Below, piece after piece: positions 1 through 10,395 of a DNA stretch of 64,000 nucleotides. The stretch's first letter is position 1, and the number at the start of each line of letters is the position of its first letter. The stretch is taken from the NCBI GenBank assembly GCA_020284085.1, contig JACEVL010000807.1:1151001-1215000 (forward strand), in the 5' to 3' direction. The translations under genes and the position numbers were made by a program. This DNA comes from Aporrectodea caliginosa. Lineage: Eukaryota; Annelida; Clitellata; Crassiclitellata; Lumbricidae. The notes beneath the pieces were generated by a model. That model saw only the letters and a program-made list of their open reading frames with translations. It made no database searches and had not been told where the DNA came from.

Positions 1-23
1 TGAATGAGCTGCGCTTACTTCGA
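1..23 (+). CDS. Nardilysin-like exon D, 3' end only (copy 1)
   Basis: The window begins inside this exon. The last residues read NELRLLR and then a weak donor; GT at 24 or at 27 both keep phase 0. The rest of this exon and its partners B and C would lie to the left if the first block is complete. Confidence 0.6.
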
Positions 24-219
24 GTTGTGTTTTAGAAGGTTGGAGATTATGATTATTCAATAGACCTATCTTTTGAAATGTCATGAAAAGCAAATCTATT
101 AAATGTACCATTTACTGTGCCAACCTTCTATTGACGGACAACGGAAATCTATTCTGATTTAATTTAATTAAATGATTCTGTTACTGTGCCAACCTAATGC
201 TAATGTTGTTCCAATGCAG

Positions 220-356
220 ACGAATATGGAGGAAGCCGCAACACATCAGCTGAGAACAGTCAAGCAGTTATCCTATGACGTGCACATCAGCCACAAACTC
301 ATCTTCGGCGTGGTTGGATTTTCTATAGCCATCCGCACTCAGGCTTCAAAATTCTC
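220..356 (+). CDS. Nardilysin-like exon A (copy 1)
   Basis: 137-bp exon between a CAATGCAG acceptor and a GTAAGT donor. It encodes MEEAATHQLRTVKQLSYDV followed by an FGVVGFSIAIRTQASKF stretch. The segment corresponds to the M16 C-terminal motif LRTKQ-LGY-V and the following GF(S)-TQA(T/S)K strand of nardilysin. It enters in phase 0 and leaves after two bases of a codon (TC), which joins in frame to exon E but not to exon B. Confidence 0.8.
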
Positions 357-1353
357 GTAAGTAGGCTTTTTTCCAAATTTACGACATTGGTGCCACAATG
401 TGCACGTTCTTTAAATGACTCTCCCAAAAATCTGGGTGCAATGTTAAACTCATATTCTACTGAATCTAATGACTTCTGTAGAACCATTATTCTAATGCAC
501 AAGGTATCCATTGATGCTTTCTCAAAGTGATGCTGCAATCAAGAATTATGATTGAGAGGAGAAGCCTGGTCAAAGTCCAATAGGTCAAGGAAACCAAATG
601 TCGGGCTGTGGTGGGTAAGCAAGTGGAACCATGTGGTGGGTTATCAAGTGGAACGATAATGAGTCTCAAGTTCAGAACGATCCGAAGTGTAGTGCAAAAA
701 TGAAGTGAGTAAACAACAGCATTTTTACTGTATTTGGCCAGCAACTATTTCTGACAGATGGATAATATATTAAAATATTCTGAAAGTGTTATTGAAACGC
801 TATGCTTACAAATAACTTTCATCAGGTTTAGTGCAAAATGTGTGCCTGATGGCTTCAGCATTTAACAAAGTGCAAGCGGAGGGGATGTTAAATTAAGATG
901 TGAGGATGAGCAAACTGGCGGAGGTCTTTTGGGAGTCCGTTAGTCAGTGGCAAATATTCTGCTTGTTTTTGGGCTTCCCAGCTGACGCATAAAACATGGA
1001 TCATATCAATCAACTTAATTAGAGGAAGGTGGAATTGAAAGAGTAGTATGCCGAGGAAGAATAGAGAGAGGAAGAGTCGGAGTAATAAGAGGAGTATAAG
1101 GAGGAGGTAGAGGAAACTTGAAACTGATGCAACAGATGTTGCACGAGGAGAATGAGGTGATAGCTTATCTGTAGTTATTATCCCACCATTTACTAAAAAG
1201 TAATATTCAATGAGATGCATACTTCTTACACAAACATCAGCTAAAACTCAAAAATACGTTAGTGTTAATATAGTAATATGTGGCATGTTGCCTTATAAAT
1301 ATTGGTCATTAAAAGTGATTTATAAGAAAGCTTAAAACTTTTTGTTCTTACAG

Positions 1354-1511
1354 AGCTGCAGAAGAGCTTGCTGCTGTCATCATACTGCTCTGTAAAACAG
1401 AAAGAAGTTTCTCGCAAGAGGATCAGCAAGGATCAGTTGACAACATTTGCCAACAAATTCTACAATGGAATCTTTGTTGAAATCCTCTTACAAGAAAACT
1501 TTTCAGCACAA
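1354..1511 (+). CDS. Nardilysin-like exon B (copy 1)
   Basis: 158-bp exon after a strong pyrimidine-rich TTCTTACAG acceptor, ending at GTAAGG. One frame is open throughout and reads ISKDQLTTFANKF then IFVEILLQENFS. This resembles the nardilysin segment in which a helix is followed by FVEGLVQGN. That frame needs one carried base upstream, whereas exon A supplies two. Splicing A to B at this acceptor runs into TGA at 1478-1480. Confidence 0.75.
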
Positions 1512-2027
1512 GTAAGGAACTATTGAATATTATTATTATTATTATATGAAAATTTATATTTGCAAATTAGTACCTTATAACTAAAAACACCGCATATGTG
1601 CTATTAGTTAGATGACATGAATAGGAAAGTTTAAATTACTAAAGATTATTATTAGTAATAACTTAACAATTCGGCACTCGTTTTTCAGTGCTTTCATATC
1701 TTTATCGAGAGAGAGCACTTGAGGATTATCTCCGACAATCTGGTTCATCTATCCATCATTGAGGCGTCTTAATTTCCCGTCACGTTGAAATATTTCAAAG
1801 CGACAGTAAAACTTTTATTTAAGTAAAAATTAATAATAGTAATAAAACAGCGATTTATATCGAGTTGTAGCTCAGCCAAGGCCGAAGATAAGAGTGCTGT
1901 ACATCAGTTCATATGTTAGTTTAAAAAGATAGGTCTTGTGCTGCGATTGGAATGTCACCAAATGAGGTCAATATCCAGAAGCTCAGTCGCTAAGATCAAT
2001 TTAAGTGGCTTGTTTATTTTGGCTTAG

Positions 2028-2105
2028 GAGTCCACTGAGTTGCTGAAGCACGCAGTTGCCCGCCTCCAGTGTAAAGCGTCAAGTGATCCAGAGACCTTGG
2101 CACAG
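2028..2105 (+). CDS. Nardilysin-like exon C (copy 1)
   Basis: 78-bp exon, 26 codons, phase 0 at both ends, between GGCTTAG and GTGAGA. It reads ESTELLKHAVARLQ and onward, corresponding to the short helix after the FVE-L-GN strand in nardilysin. The other two frames contain stops within a few codons, which supports this reading. Confidence 0.7.
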
Positions 2106-2790
2106 GTGAGACAGTTATTGCTGACTAAGCAATTGGAATATTTTTTATAATGCATAAATGTTTGCCAGTTGGTGAAAAGTTCTGCCTATAATGGGTGCAT
2201 AAGCAATTGGCATATACCGTTAATTGTAACTGTAAGGGCTTATAAAGTGCCTCTTTAAGAAAACTTCAGAGGTGCTCTCGACCTGAATACGTAGGACCAC
2301 GGTCGAACAGAATTAACTTCAACCGCATGTGAAATAGAGGCATGGAAACTAGAAGCTTTTATTAATGTCACATGCATGATCTTTCTTGCTAATCTTTAAT
2401 CTGGAAATGTGTATGGTAATGTAATTACAGCAACAACATTGTCAGCACAAAACCTTGAATTGCACAAGAAATCAGGTGATGGTCGCATATATAATTATTA
2501 TATGCGAAACTGGTTCCAGATTTCAGGACTAAAGAGTCAGTCAGTTTATGTCAGACCCAAGAGACTGCACACCCTTTTGCTATGAACTCTCTTCCAACCA
2601 GAAAAAAATGGATAACTCTTGATCTGAACAGCAGTAGAGAACTTCGATCATGATCGAAACAGGCAGTGAATTCCACAGTCTTAGATTGGCCACTGAGAAA
2701 ATCTCTTGTGCTATGGCTTAATTACAATACAGACTGCTAAATTACTCAAGGCAAAACTGACACTGTTTGGATGTCTTTAACTTTTACCAG

Positions 2791-2940
2791 ACACTTGTAA
2801 CAAAACTCCCAGTTGGCCACTATATATACAAGACCATGAACAAGAACAGCAAGGATGAAAACTCAACACTGTCCACTTATTATCAGTACAGTCTACATGA
2901 TTTGCACAGCCAGATGTTGAATGAGCTGCGCTTACTTCGA
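2791..2940 (+). CDS. Nardilysin-like exon D (copy 2)
   Basis: 150-bp phase-0 exon after CTTTTACCAG. It carries the LP-GH segment and a YYQ motif (STLSTYYQYSLHDLHSQML), both recognisable in M16 C-terminal domains. The donor is weak: GTTGTG after CGA, or GTGTTT three bases later. Both keep phase 0 into exon A. Confidence 0.75.
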
Positions 2941-3136
2941 GTTGTGTTTTAGAAGGTTGGAGATTATGATTATTCAATAGACCTATCTTTTGAAATGTCA
3001 TGAAAAGCAAATCTATTAAATGTACCATTTACTGTGCCAACCTTCTATTGACGGACAACGGAAATCTATTCTGATTTAATTTAATTAAATGATTCTGTTA
3101 CTGTGCCAACCTAATGCTAATGTTGTTCCAATGCAG

Positions 3137-3273
3137 ACGAATATGGAGGAAGCCGCAACACATCAGCTGAGAACAGTCAAGCAGTTATCCTATGACGTGC
3201 ACATCAGCCACAAACTCATCTTCGGCGTGGTTGGATTTTCTATAGCCATCCGCACTCAGGCTTCAAAATTCTC
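3137..3273 (+). CDS. Nardilysin-like exon A (copy 2)
   Basis: Identical in sequence to the first exon A, displaced by 2,917 bp, with the same acceptor and donor. Confidence 0.8.
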
Positions 3274-4270
3274 GTAAGTAGGCTTTTTTCCAAATTTACG
3301 ACATTGGTGCCACAATGTGCACGTTCTTTAAATGACTCTCCCAAAAATCTGGGTGCAATGTTAAACTCATATTCTACTGAATCTAATGACTTCTGTAGAA
3401 CCATTATTCTAATGCACAAGGTATCCATTGATGCTTTCTCAAAGTGATGCTGCAATCAAGAATTATGATTGAGAGGAGAAGCCTGGTCAAAGTCCAATAG
3501 GTCAAGGAAACCAAATGTCGGGCTGTGGTGGGTAAGCAAGTGGAACCATGTGGTGGGTTATCAAGTGGAACGATAATGAGTCTCAAGTTCAGAACGATCC
3601 GAAGTGTAGTGCAAAAATGAAGTGAGTAAACAACAGCATTTTTACTGTATTTGGCCAGCAACTATTTCTGACAGATGGATAATATATTAAAATATTCTGA
3701 AAGTGTTATTGAAACGCTATGCTTACAAATAACTTTCATCAGGTTTAGTGCAAAATGTGTGCCTGATGGCTTCAGCATTTAACAAAGTGCAAGCGGAGGG
3801 GATGTTAAATTAAGATGTGAGGATGAGCAAACTGGCGGAGGTCTTTTGGGAGTCCGTTAGTCAGTGGCAAATATTCTGCTTGTTTTTGGGCTTCCCAGCT
3901 GACGCATAAAACATGGATCATATCAATCAACTTAATTAGAGGAAGGTGGAATTGAAAGAGTAGTATGCCGAGGAAGAATAGAGAGAGGAAGAGTCGGAGT
4001 AATAAGAGGAGTATAAGGAGGAGGTAGAGGAAACTTGAAACTGATGCAACAGATGTTGCACGAGGAGAATGAGGTGATAGCTTATCTGTAGTTATTATCC
4101 CACCATTTACTAAAAAGTAATATTCAATGAGATGCATACTTCTTACACAAACATCAGCTAAAACTCAAAAATACGTTAGTGTTAATATAGTAATATGTGG
4201 CATGTTGCCTTATAAATATTGGTCATTAAAAGTGATTTATAAGAAAGCTTAAAACTTTTTGTTCTTACAG

Positions 4271-4428
4271 AGCTGCAGAAGAGCTTGCTGCTGTCATCAT
4301 ACTGCTCTGTAAAACAGAAAGAAGTTTCTCGCAAGAGGATCAGCAAGGATCAGTTGACAACATTTGCCAACAAATTCTACAATGGAATCTTTGTTGAAAT
4401 CCTCTTACAAGAAAACTTTTCAGCACAA
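4271..4428 (+). CDS. Nardilysin-like exon B (copy 2)
   Basis: Same sequence and splice signals as the first exon B. It has the same frame mismatch with the preceding exon A. Confidence 0.75.
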
Positions 4429-4944
4429 GTAAGGAACTATTGAATATTATTATTATTATTATATGAAAATTTATATTTGCAAATTAGTACCTTATAACTA
4501 AAAACACCGCATATGTGCTATTAGTTAGATGACATGAATAGGAAAGTTTAAATTACTAAAGATTATTATTAGTAATAACTTAACAATTCGGCACTCGTTT
4601 TTCAGTGCTTTCATATCTTTATCGAGAGAGAGCACTTGAGGATTATCTCCGACAATCTGGTTCATCTATCCATCATCGAGGCGTCTTAATTTCCCGTCAC
4701 GTTGAAATATTTCAAAGCGACAGTAAAACTTTTATTTAAGTAAAAATTAATAATAGTAATAAAACAGCGATTTATATCGAGTTGTAGCTCAGCCAAGGCC
4801 GAAGATAAGAGTGCTGTACATCAGTTCATATGTTAGTTTAAAAAGATAGGTCTTGTGCTGCGATTGGAATGTCACCAAATGAGGTCAATATCCAGAAGCT
4901 CAGTCGCTAAGATCAATTTAAGTGGCTTGTTTATTTTGGCTTAG

Positions 4945-5022
4945 GAGTCCACTGAGTTGCTGAAGCACGCAGTTGCCCGCCTCCAGTGTAAAGCGTCAAG
5001 TGATCCAGAGACCTTGGCACAG
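4945..5022 (+). CDS. Nardilysin-like exon C (copy 2)
   Basis: Same 26 codons as the first exon C, phase 0 on both sides. The intron that follows is where the two blocks begin to diverge. Confidence 0.7.
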
Positions 5023-5706
5023 GTGAGACAGTTATTGCTGACTAAGTGATTGGAATATTTTTATAATGCATAAATGTTTGCTAGTTGGTGAAAATTTCTG
5101 CCTATAATGGGTGCATAAGCAATTGGCATATACTGTTAATTGTAATTTTAAGCGCTTATAAAGTGCCTCTTTAAGAAAACTTCAGAGGTGCTCTCGACCT
5201 GAATACGTAGGACCACGGTCGAACAGAATTAACTTCAACCGCATGTGAAATAGAGGCATGGAAACTAGAAGCTTTTATTAATGTCACATGCATGATCTTT
5301 CTTGCTAATCTTTAATCTGGAAATGTGTATGGTAATGTAATTACAGCAACAACATTGTCAGCACAAAACCTTGAATTGCACAAGAAATCAGGTGATGGTC
5401 GCATATATAATTATTATATGCGAAACTGGTTCCAGATTTCAGGACTAAAGAGTCAGTCAGTTTATGTCAGACCCAAGAGACTGCACACCCTTTTGCTATG
5501 AACTCTCTTCCAACCAGAAAAAAATGGATAACTCTTGATCTGAACAGCAGTAGAGAACTTCGATCATGATCGAAACAGGCAGTGAATTCCACAGTCTTAG
5601 ATTGGCCACTGAGAAAATCTCTTGTGCTATGGCTTAATTACAATACAGACTGCTAAATTACTCAAGGCAAAACTGACACTGTTTGGATGTCTTTATCTTT
5701 TACCAG

Positions 5707-5856
5707 ACACTTGTAACAAAACTCCCAGTTGGCAACTATATATACAAGACCATGAACAAGAACAGCAAGGATGAAAACTCAACACTGTCCACTTACTATC
5801 AGTACAGTCTACATGATTTGCACAGCCAGATGTTGAATGAGCTGCGCTTACTTCGA
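5707..5856 (+). CDS. Nardilysin-like exon D (copy 3)
   Basis: As the previous exon D except that the LPVGH motif has become LPVGN (CAC to AAC) and a silent TAT to TAC change is present. Joins in phase to the third exon A. Confidence 0.75.
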
Positions 5857-6698
5857 GTTGTGTTTTAGAAGGTTGGAGATTATGATTATTCAATAGACCT
5901 ATCTTTTTAAATGTCATGAAAAGCAAATCTATTAAATGTACCATTTACTGTGCCAACCTTCTATTGACGGACAACGGAAATCTATTCTGATTTAATTTAA
6001 ATTAAATGATTCTGTTACTGTGCCAACCTAATGCTAATGTTGTTTCAATGCAGACGAATATGGAGAAAGCCGCAACACATCAGCTGAGAACAGTCAAGCA
6101 GTTATCCTATAACGTGCACATCAGCCACAAACCCATCTTCGGCGTGGTTGGATTTTCTATAGCCATCCGCACTCAGGCTTCAAAATTCTCGTAAGTAGGC
6201 TTTTTTCCAAATTTACGACATTGGTGCCACAATGTGCACGTTCTTTAAATGACTCTCCCAAAAATCTGGGTGCAATGTTAAACTCATATTCTACTGAATC
6301 TAATGACTTCTGTAGAACCATTATTCTAATGCACAAGGTATCCATTGATGCTTTCTCAAAGTGATGCTGCAATCAAGAATTATGATTGAGAGGAGAAGCC
6401 TGGTCAAAGTCCAATAGGTCAAGGAAACCAAATGTCGGGCTGTGGTGGGTAAGCAAGTGGAACCATGTGGTGGGTTATCAAGTGGAACGATAATGAGTCT
6501 CAAGTTCAGAACGATCCGAAGTGTAGTGCAAAAATGAAGTGAGTAAACAACAGCATTTTTACTGTATTTGGCCAGCAACTATTTCTGACAGATGGATAAT
6601 ATATTAAAATATTCTGAAAGTGTTATTGAAACGCTATGCTTACAAATAACTTTCATCAGGTTTAGTGCAAAATGTGTGCCTGATGGCTTCAGCATTTG
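5834..6698 (+). repeat. Tandem block copy 3, truncated
   Basis: Matches the first 865 bases or so of the unit and then departs abruptly near 6699. In copy 1 the equivalent point is near 871, where the shared sequence ends and the unit continues toward exon B. This breakpoint lies in the intron between A and E and marks the junction with single-copy downstream DNA. Confidence 0.9.
6054..6190 (+). CDS. Nardilysin-like exon A (copy 3), joins exon E
   Basis: Same length and splice sites as the other exons A, but with three single-base changes, all altering the protein: EE to EK, YD to YN, and KL to KP. This is the copy next to exon E, and its two carried bases (TC) plus the first G of exon E make an intact Ser codon. 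Confidence 0.8.
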
Positions 6699-7238
6699 AC
6701 AGTTTGAGCAACATTTGGAAAAGTATATCATTATTATCAAGATTCCTATTTGACGCACGTCTCTTCCAAATTACAAGTCATGAGTAGACTCATTCATAGG
6801 ACTGCCTATATATAGTATAAGGACTTCTAGAATGCGACACTACATTCGCGTAATAACGTTCAATATTTAACATAGGATCGTGTCTAGCAAGAATGACTGA
6901 AAGCAGTGGAGAATTATACTCATTGCTAATGCTTTTGGGAATTCAGTTGGTGTTGTTTAAATTTTATATCGAACAGTGGTGGATCCTCTGGCTGAAAACC
7001 CGTTGAAAACCACTGCTCCTGAGGCATGGCAAGAGTAAAAGTGGCTGTTGGTTGCTTTTGTTATTTACTGGTACGAGAATTGAAGAAGTCGAGTTAGGTT
7101 GGCATATTTCAGTAGCTTCGATGTTCTGTTGTATGGTCGTGCATGAACTTCTCAACTTGGGAACGAGGGCAATATATCAAGTACAGTTGTATTGTATTGT
7201 TTGGAATTCATCATGTTGCATATTATGTGAAACTTTAG

Positions 7239-7329
7239 GTTGGACGAAATTGACGACCAGATTGAAGCGTTCTTAGTTGGGTACTGTGATACTGTACAGA
7301 AGATGACGCAGGCAAGGTTTGAAACTTTG
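7239..7329 (+). CDS. Nardilysin-like exon E
   Basis: 91-bp exon between ACTTTAG and GTGAGT. It reads LDEIDDQIEAFLVGY followed by KMTQARFETL, matching the M16 segment with IE-FL and MT-E-F. It joins exon A in frame and ends in phase 0. Single copy. Confidence 0.8.
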
Positions 7330-7599
7330 GTGAGTAGTTTTCACAGTTTCAATGTCATAACAACTGGTTTCCGATTGTTTGGCTACTATGTGGTATCATC
7401 AGTAATACATGGAATATTTTGGAAAGTGGTTTTATAGACACCATCTCTGAGCGTTGGTGTTCTCCATCATCAGTCCTTCAGACTCTATATATCTCTGGCA
7501 CTAGCTTATACTGGTCATCCACCAAGCACCCTGTTTCCAGCAGGGTGACAATGTGAAGGTGGCGGGATGGACATTTGGGCAGCAAAGGCTTTCTAGACT

Positions 7600-7720
7600 T
7601 GCTTGCTTCCCCATTCCACAATCCACACCCTGCTTCCTCATTTCACTACCATCGAGAGGAGTGGCGACATTGGACGTTTGAACCTGCCTGAAGGTAGAGA
7701 ACTGGAAGAAGAAGCATATA
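7600..7720 (+). repeat. LINE 3' tail fragment in the E-F intron
   Basis: Contains the phrase CCTGCCTGAAGGTAGAGAA followed by GAAGAAGAAG. The same phrase ends the LINE at 21854-22485 and a fragment at 57620-57690. It sits where an exon for the missing segment between E and F would be expected. Confidence 0.6.
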
Positions 7721-7767
7721 AACACGACTTGTTTATAATTACAATTGCAATATCAACTGTTCTTCAG

Positions 7768-7858
7768 ATCGAAGAGATCAAGACTATCACTCTTCAGGAG
7801 TTCAAGAACTGGGGCCGGGACCAATTCCTTCTGAATGCAGGCAGATGGAAGCGTTCAG
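7768..7858 (+). CDS. Nardilysin-like exon F
   Basis: 91-bp exon after TTCTTCAG, ending at GTAATT, phase 0 at the start and one base carried at the end. It reads IEEIKTITLQEFKNW, matching the EIEALK-(S/T) segment of nardilysin. If spliced directly to E the frame is kept but about 40 family residues are absent. No following exon was recognised. Confidence 0.65.
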
Positions 7859-8070
7859 GTAATTATCATTGGCATACAAAGACAAGATAATTTAGGTTAA
7901 TCACATCTTCTAGAAACGTTAGATTAGCGCTGTTTAAGCCGGGGCATATCTTTGGTCTAAAAACTGGGGAAACAAATTTCTTCCTTCCTTGGTAAGTTGC
8001 AATGCGTTTTGAACCACAGAAGCATTGTGAGCTATGTGCAACCATACTGGCACATTTCGTTATTTTAAGG

Positions 8071-8338
8071 TGTCTATAGTCATGCTGGACTGTCAACCGC
8101 GAGGCTGGGCGTTAAATCCCCAACAGGGCAGAAATCTCCTAAGAGATTTCTGCTCCAACTGCGCTTCCATCCAACTCGGCTGTAATAAGTACACCAACTG
8201 TACACTGTCTGTGGAAAGACGAAACGGCGAGGGAGAGGAATAGCCACCCGCACTCATATGCTGAGGCTGAGACCTTAGTTGCTAACACTCCATTCCTATG
8301 GCTGCCTCCCAGGCTTAAGGGACTGCTCTTCCTCCTTT
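8071..8338 (+). repeat. tRNA-derived SINE, Asp-like head family (copy 1)
   Basis: Begins near CATGCTGGACTGTCAACCG and continues through GGGCAGAAATCTC to the shared body with TGTACACTGTC and the end GGGACTGCTCTTCCTC. The same body occurs at 30541, 44909 and, more decayed, 37018, and a body fragment at 63355. The best head (30541) retains A-box and B-box-like signals with a GTC-type anticodon loop. Confidence 0.7.
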
Positions 8339-8594
8339 TTTAAAATCGTGATCTTGGTCTCGTCATTTGACCATATAGTGCCAGTGCTCATAACTAACTA
8401 GGATATGACTTGATGAATGTTCTTTGAATAACTGAGATCCTTTATTGGATAACTGCAAGAGATTTGTGCAATGGTGATCAATATATTGTAGGTCATTGGA
8501 CAAGCCAGGTGAAGGCGGCAAAGCCAAAGAAAAGTAGGCCTACAGTTATGATATCAGTCTTCTTCTGCAACAGATTACTGATCAGTGGCGGTGT

Positions 8595-8770
8595 AGCGAT
8601 GTCCCTGTGACCATACAATATTGTCTTATATTAAATTATATGGTATGTTGTAATGCTGTATAAAGACATTGTATAAGCTTACACAGACTCATGATTAACT
8701 CGTTATTATGTGTTAATTAATTGAAGCCAGCATCTTTGACCAGCATCACAAGGATATAAAACAGCCGTGC
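8595..8770 (+). mobile_element. LTR-like fragment
   Basis: Starts TGTAGCGATGTCCCTGTGACC and includes TTAATTAATTGAAGCCAG. Both stretches have counterparts in the same order in the segment starting near 9013, suggesting two members of one LTR family. The end is not defined. Confidence 0.4.
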
Positions 8771-8845
8771 TGGGGTCGGGAGCGCTCCTGAGTAGTAACC
8801 TTGAAGGGGCGCTATATAAAACGTCGTAATGAATGAATGAATGAA
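8765..8845 (+). repeat. SINE 3' end with (GAAT)n tail
   Basis: Reads GTCGGGAGCGCTCCTGAGTAG and CTTGAAGGGGCGCTATATAA, then (TGAA)n. This is the 3' portion of the SINE family seen whole at 32900 and 40213. Confidence 0.65.
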
Positions 8846-9012
8846 TGGAGTAGGCCTAAGGGTCACAGAGCATTACACAATTCTTGGTTATATGCAGCGA
8901 AAATAAACGATGCACATTGAACGAATCGAGCATAACGGTCATTGAGAAAGAACGAACATGTGCAAACGTGAAGCAGTTAGTAACTGTTAGTCAACATGTC
9001 CAAAAGGTATTG
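8843..9012 (+). repeat. 170-bp direct repeat, left copy
   Basis: Identical by eye to 10226-10395. The two copies bracket about 1.2 kb of LTR-like and leader-like sequence. The right copy runs into unrelated sequence at 10396, so the left copy appears to be the extra one. Confidence 0.85.
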
Positions 9013-10225
9013 TGTAGCGAATGTCCTTGAGACCCCACACAAATGATATAACTAAGTGCTGTAGATATATGCTCTTATATATATGTATGTACAGTCAAGG
9101 AGTAAGGCTGCAGTAATTGTTAGGATGTTGTAGTGTGTAGGATTAATTATTCATTTATGATTTAATTAATTGAACCAGTGTCAGAACCAGCGATAATAAT
9201 AATATTTAGCTAGGCTTCGGGGATAAACGGTGGTGCTGGGTTAATCCGTAACGATGCTGTCAAGACGCGATTGGTTGAGAATTGTCGTCTGCCAAATGAA
9301 CCGCGGTTTGGCGCCTTCACGCCCGGAATGCAGAATCAAGTCAGTGTTGTTGTTGACTGCGAAGGCTTCGGTAGTCGTACGAGGCAGTTTAACGAACAAA
9401 CTCCTGATCGGACAACAAATTTTGGTAATTTGCTGATCGAAAGACGATCAGTAGAGGGAGTAGTGTTAGGAGGTGTCCGCTGACACACTTAATTCGTTGA
9501 ATTATAGTGTAACGAATGTCGCAAACTTCAGTGGACTATCGAAAGTCACGTCGTTTCAACTTGCGATCGACTGGGATTGATAGTTAACGTCAGTATCGTA
9601 TCAACAGTGCGATTATAATTCCAGCGTAGAACGTTTTCGCTTGCGAATTATACGAACTCTGACTTTGGTGTTTGATTCGCCACGCAATCATCATCAAGAT
9701 CTAGCTATAGAAGATTAGCTGGAAGAAGCGCTGATTTCAACAAGAAGAATCACTTCACTTCAAACAGAATGGCCACAACAAGAAGAACCATCGAAAAGAA
9801 CTTCGCCAGCCTGAAGAAAGCCAAGTCAACCGAGAGGGAGATCGATGACGCTCTGTACGACGAGCACCAGTTCAAGTGAATATAACATTTCATCACAAAG
9901 AGTTGTTTGGGGAGGTTAGCTTAGGGCCTTATAAACATAAATTTAAATAGTCAATGATGCTGGTTCTAAGTAAGGATTGTAGCCTATGAATTAATTATTA
10001 ACTAGTCTTTCTAGAATAGGTAAATATAGCATTAACATTATAATATAATTGTATTTAAATCAGACATTTGTTGAACTAATTAATATTCAAAACTCAAGAC
10101 TGTCTTCATTGAACTCTACTAAAATGATAGGCCTTACATGCATTGCTATCTCCGCCATAGAGAGATAATGAAGTAACGTGAGTAAGATGCAACTCTAAGC
10201 TTTCCCCTATAGAGGCAGAGGACCC
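9013..10225 (+). mobile_element. LTR-retrotransposon-like remnant between direct repeats
   Basis: Begins TGTAGCGAATGTCCTTGAGACC, like the LTR fragment at 8595. It holds a short open frame at 9769-9879 reading MATTRRTIEKNFASLKKAK and ending after EHQFK. That looks like a truncated gag start, but the resemblance is only in style. No protease, reverse transcriptase or integrase was seen. Family unknown. Confidence 0.4.
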
Positions 10226-10395
10226 GAATGGAGTAGGCCTAAGGGTCACAGAGCATTACACAATTCTTGGTTATATGCAGCGAAAATAAACGATGCACAT
10301 TGAACGAATCGAGCATAACGGTCATTGAGAAAGAACGAACATGTGCAAACGTGAAGCAGTTAGTAACTGTTAGTCAACATGTCCAAAAGGTATTG
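10226..10395 (+). repeat. 170-bp direct repeat, right copy
   Basis: Partner of 8843-9012, offset 1,383 bp. Neither copy starts TG or ends CA, so it is not a standard LTR. Confidence 0.85.

Larger units (their letters stand above)
1..2917 (+). repeat. Tandem block copy 1 (2,917-bp period)
   Basis: The sequence at position 1 recurs at 2918 and again at 5834, giving periods of 2,917 and 2,916 bp. This copy contains the tail of exon D, then exons A, B and C and most of the next D. Non-coding parts are as conserved as exons, so the duplication is recent or artefactual rather than maintained by selection on protein. Confidence 0.95.
2918..5833 (+). repeat. Tandem block copy 2
   Basis: Nearly identical to copy 1 over its first 2.1 kb; one visible change is T to C near 4678. 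Differences cluster after about 5045, where the corresponding part of copy 1 (about 2128-2250) differs at several bases. The patchy distribution could reflect gene conversion or a join between alleles. Confidence 0.95.
1..7858 (+). pseudogene. Nardilysin-like M16 metallopeptidase gene, C-terminal exons with tandem exon duplication
   Basis: Six kinds of exon encode pieces of the C-terminal half of an M16 (insulinase-family) metallopeptidase. They match nardilysin better than insulin-degrading enzyme, judging from remembered family sequence. The usual linear order would be B, C, D, A, E, F. On the DNA the window opens inside D, then reads A, B, C, D, A, B, C, D, A, E, F because a 2,917-bp block is repeated. 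The N-terminal half with the zinc-binding HxxEH motif would lie to the left, outside the window. D to A and A to E join in phase, but A to B does not with the strongest acceptor. About 40 residues expected between E and F were not found, and no C-terminal exon after F was seen. The gene is therefore rearranged: a pseudogene, an assembly error, or a gene that skips the extra copies. The family assignment is firm; functional status is open. Confidence 0.75.

Noticed and set aside
888..1220. 110-residue leucine-rich minus-strand frame, repeated at 3805
   Set aside because: Lies in the intron between exons A and B on the opposite strand and is copied only because the block is duplicated. No family resemblance beyond low complexity.
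1355..1480. BTG/TOB-domain reading of exon B in another frame (EELAAVIILLCK)
   Set aside because: The frame hits a stop, and the alternative frame matches nardilysin in order with neighbouring exons C, D, A and E.
8510..8537. C-terminal nardilysin exon (after TTGTAG)
   Set aside because: Short lysine-rich reading needs a phase that exon F does not supply and does not resemble the family C-terminus.
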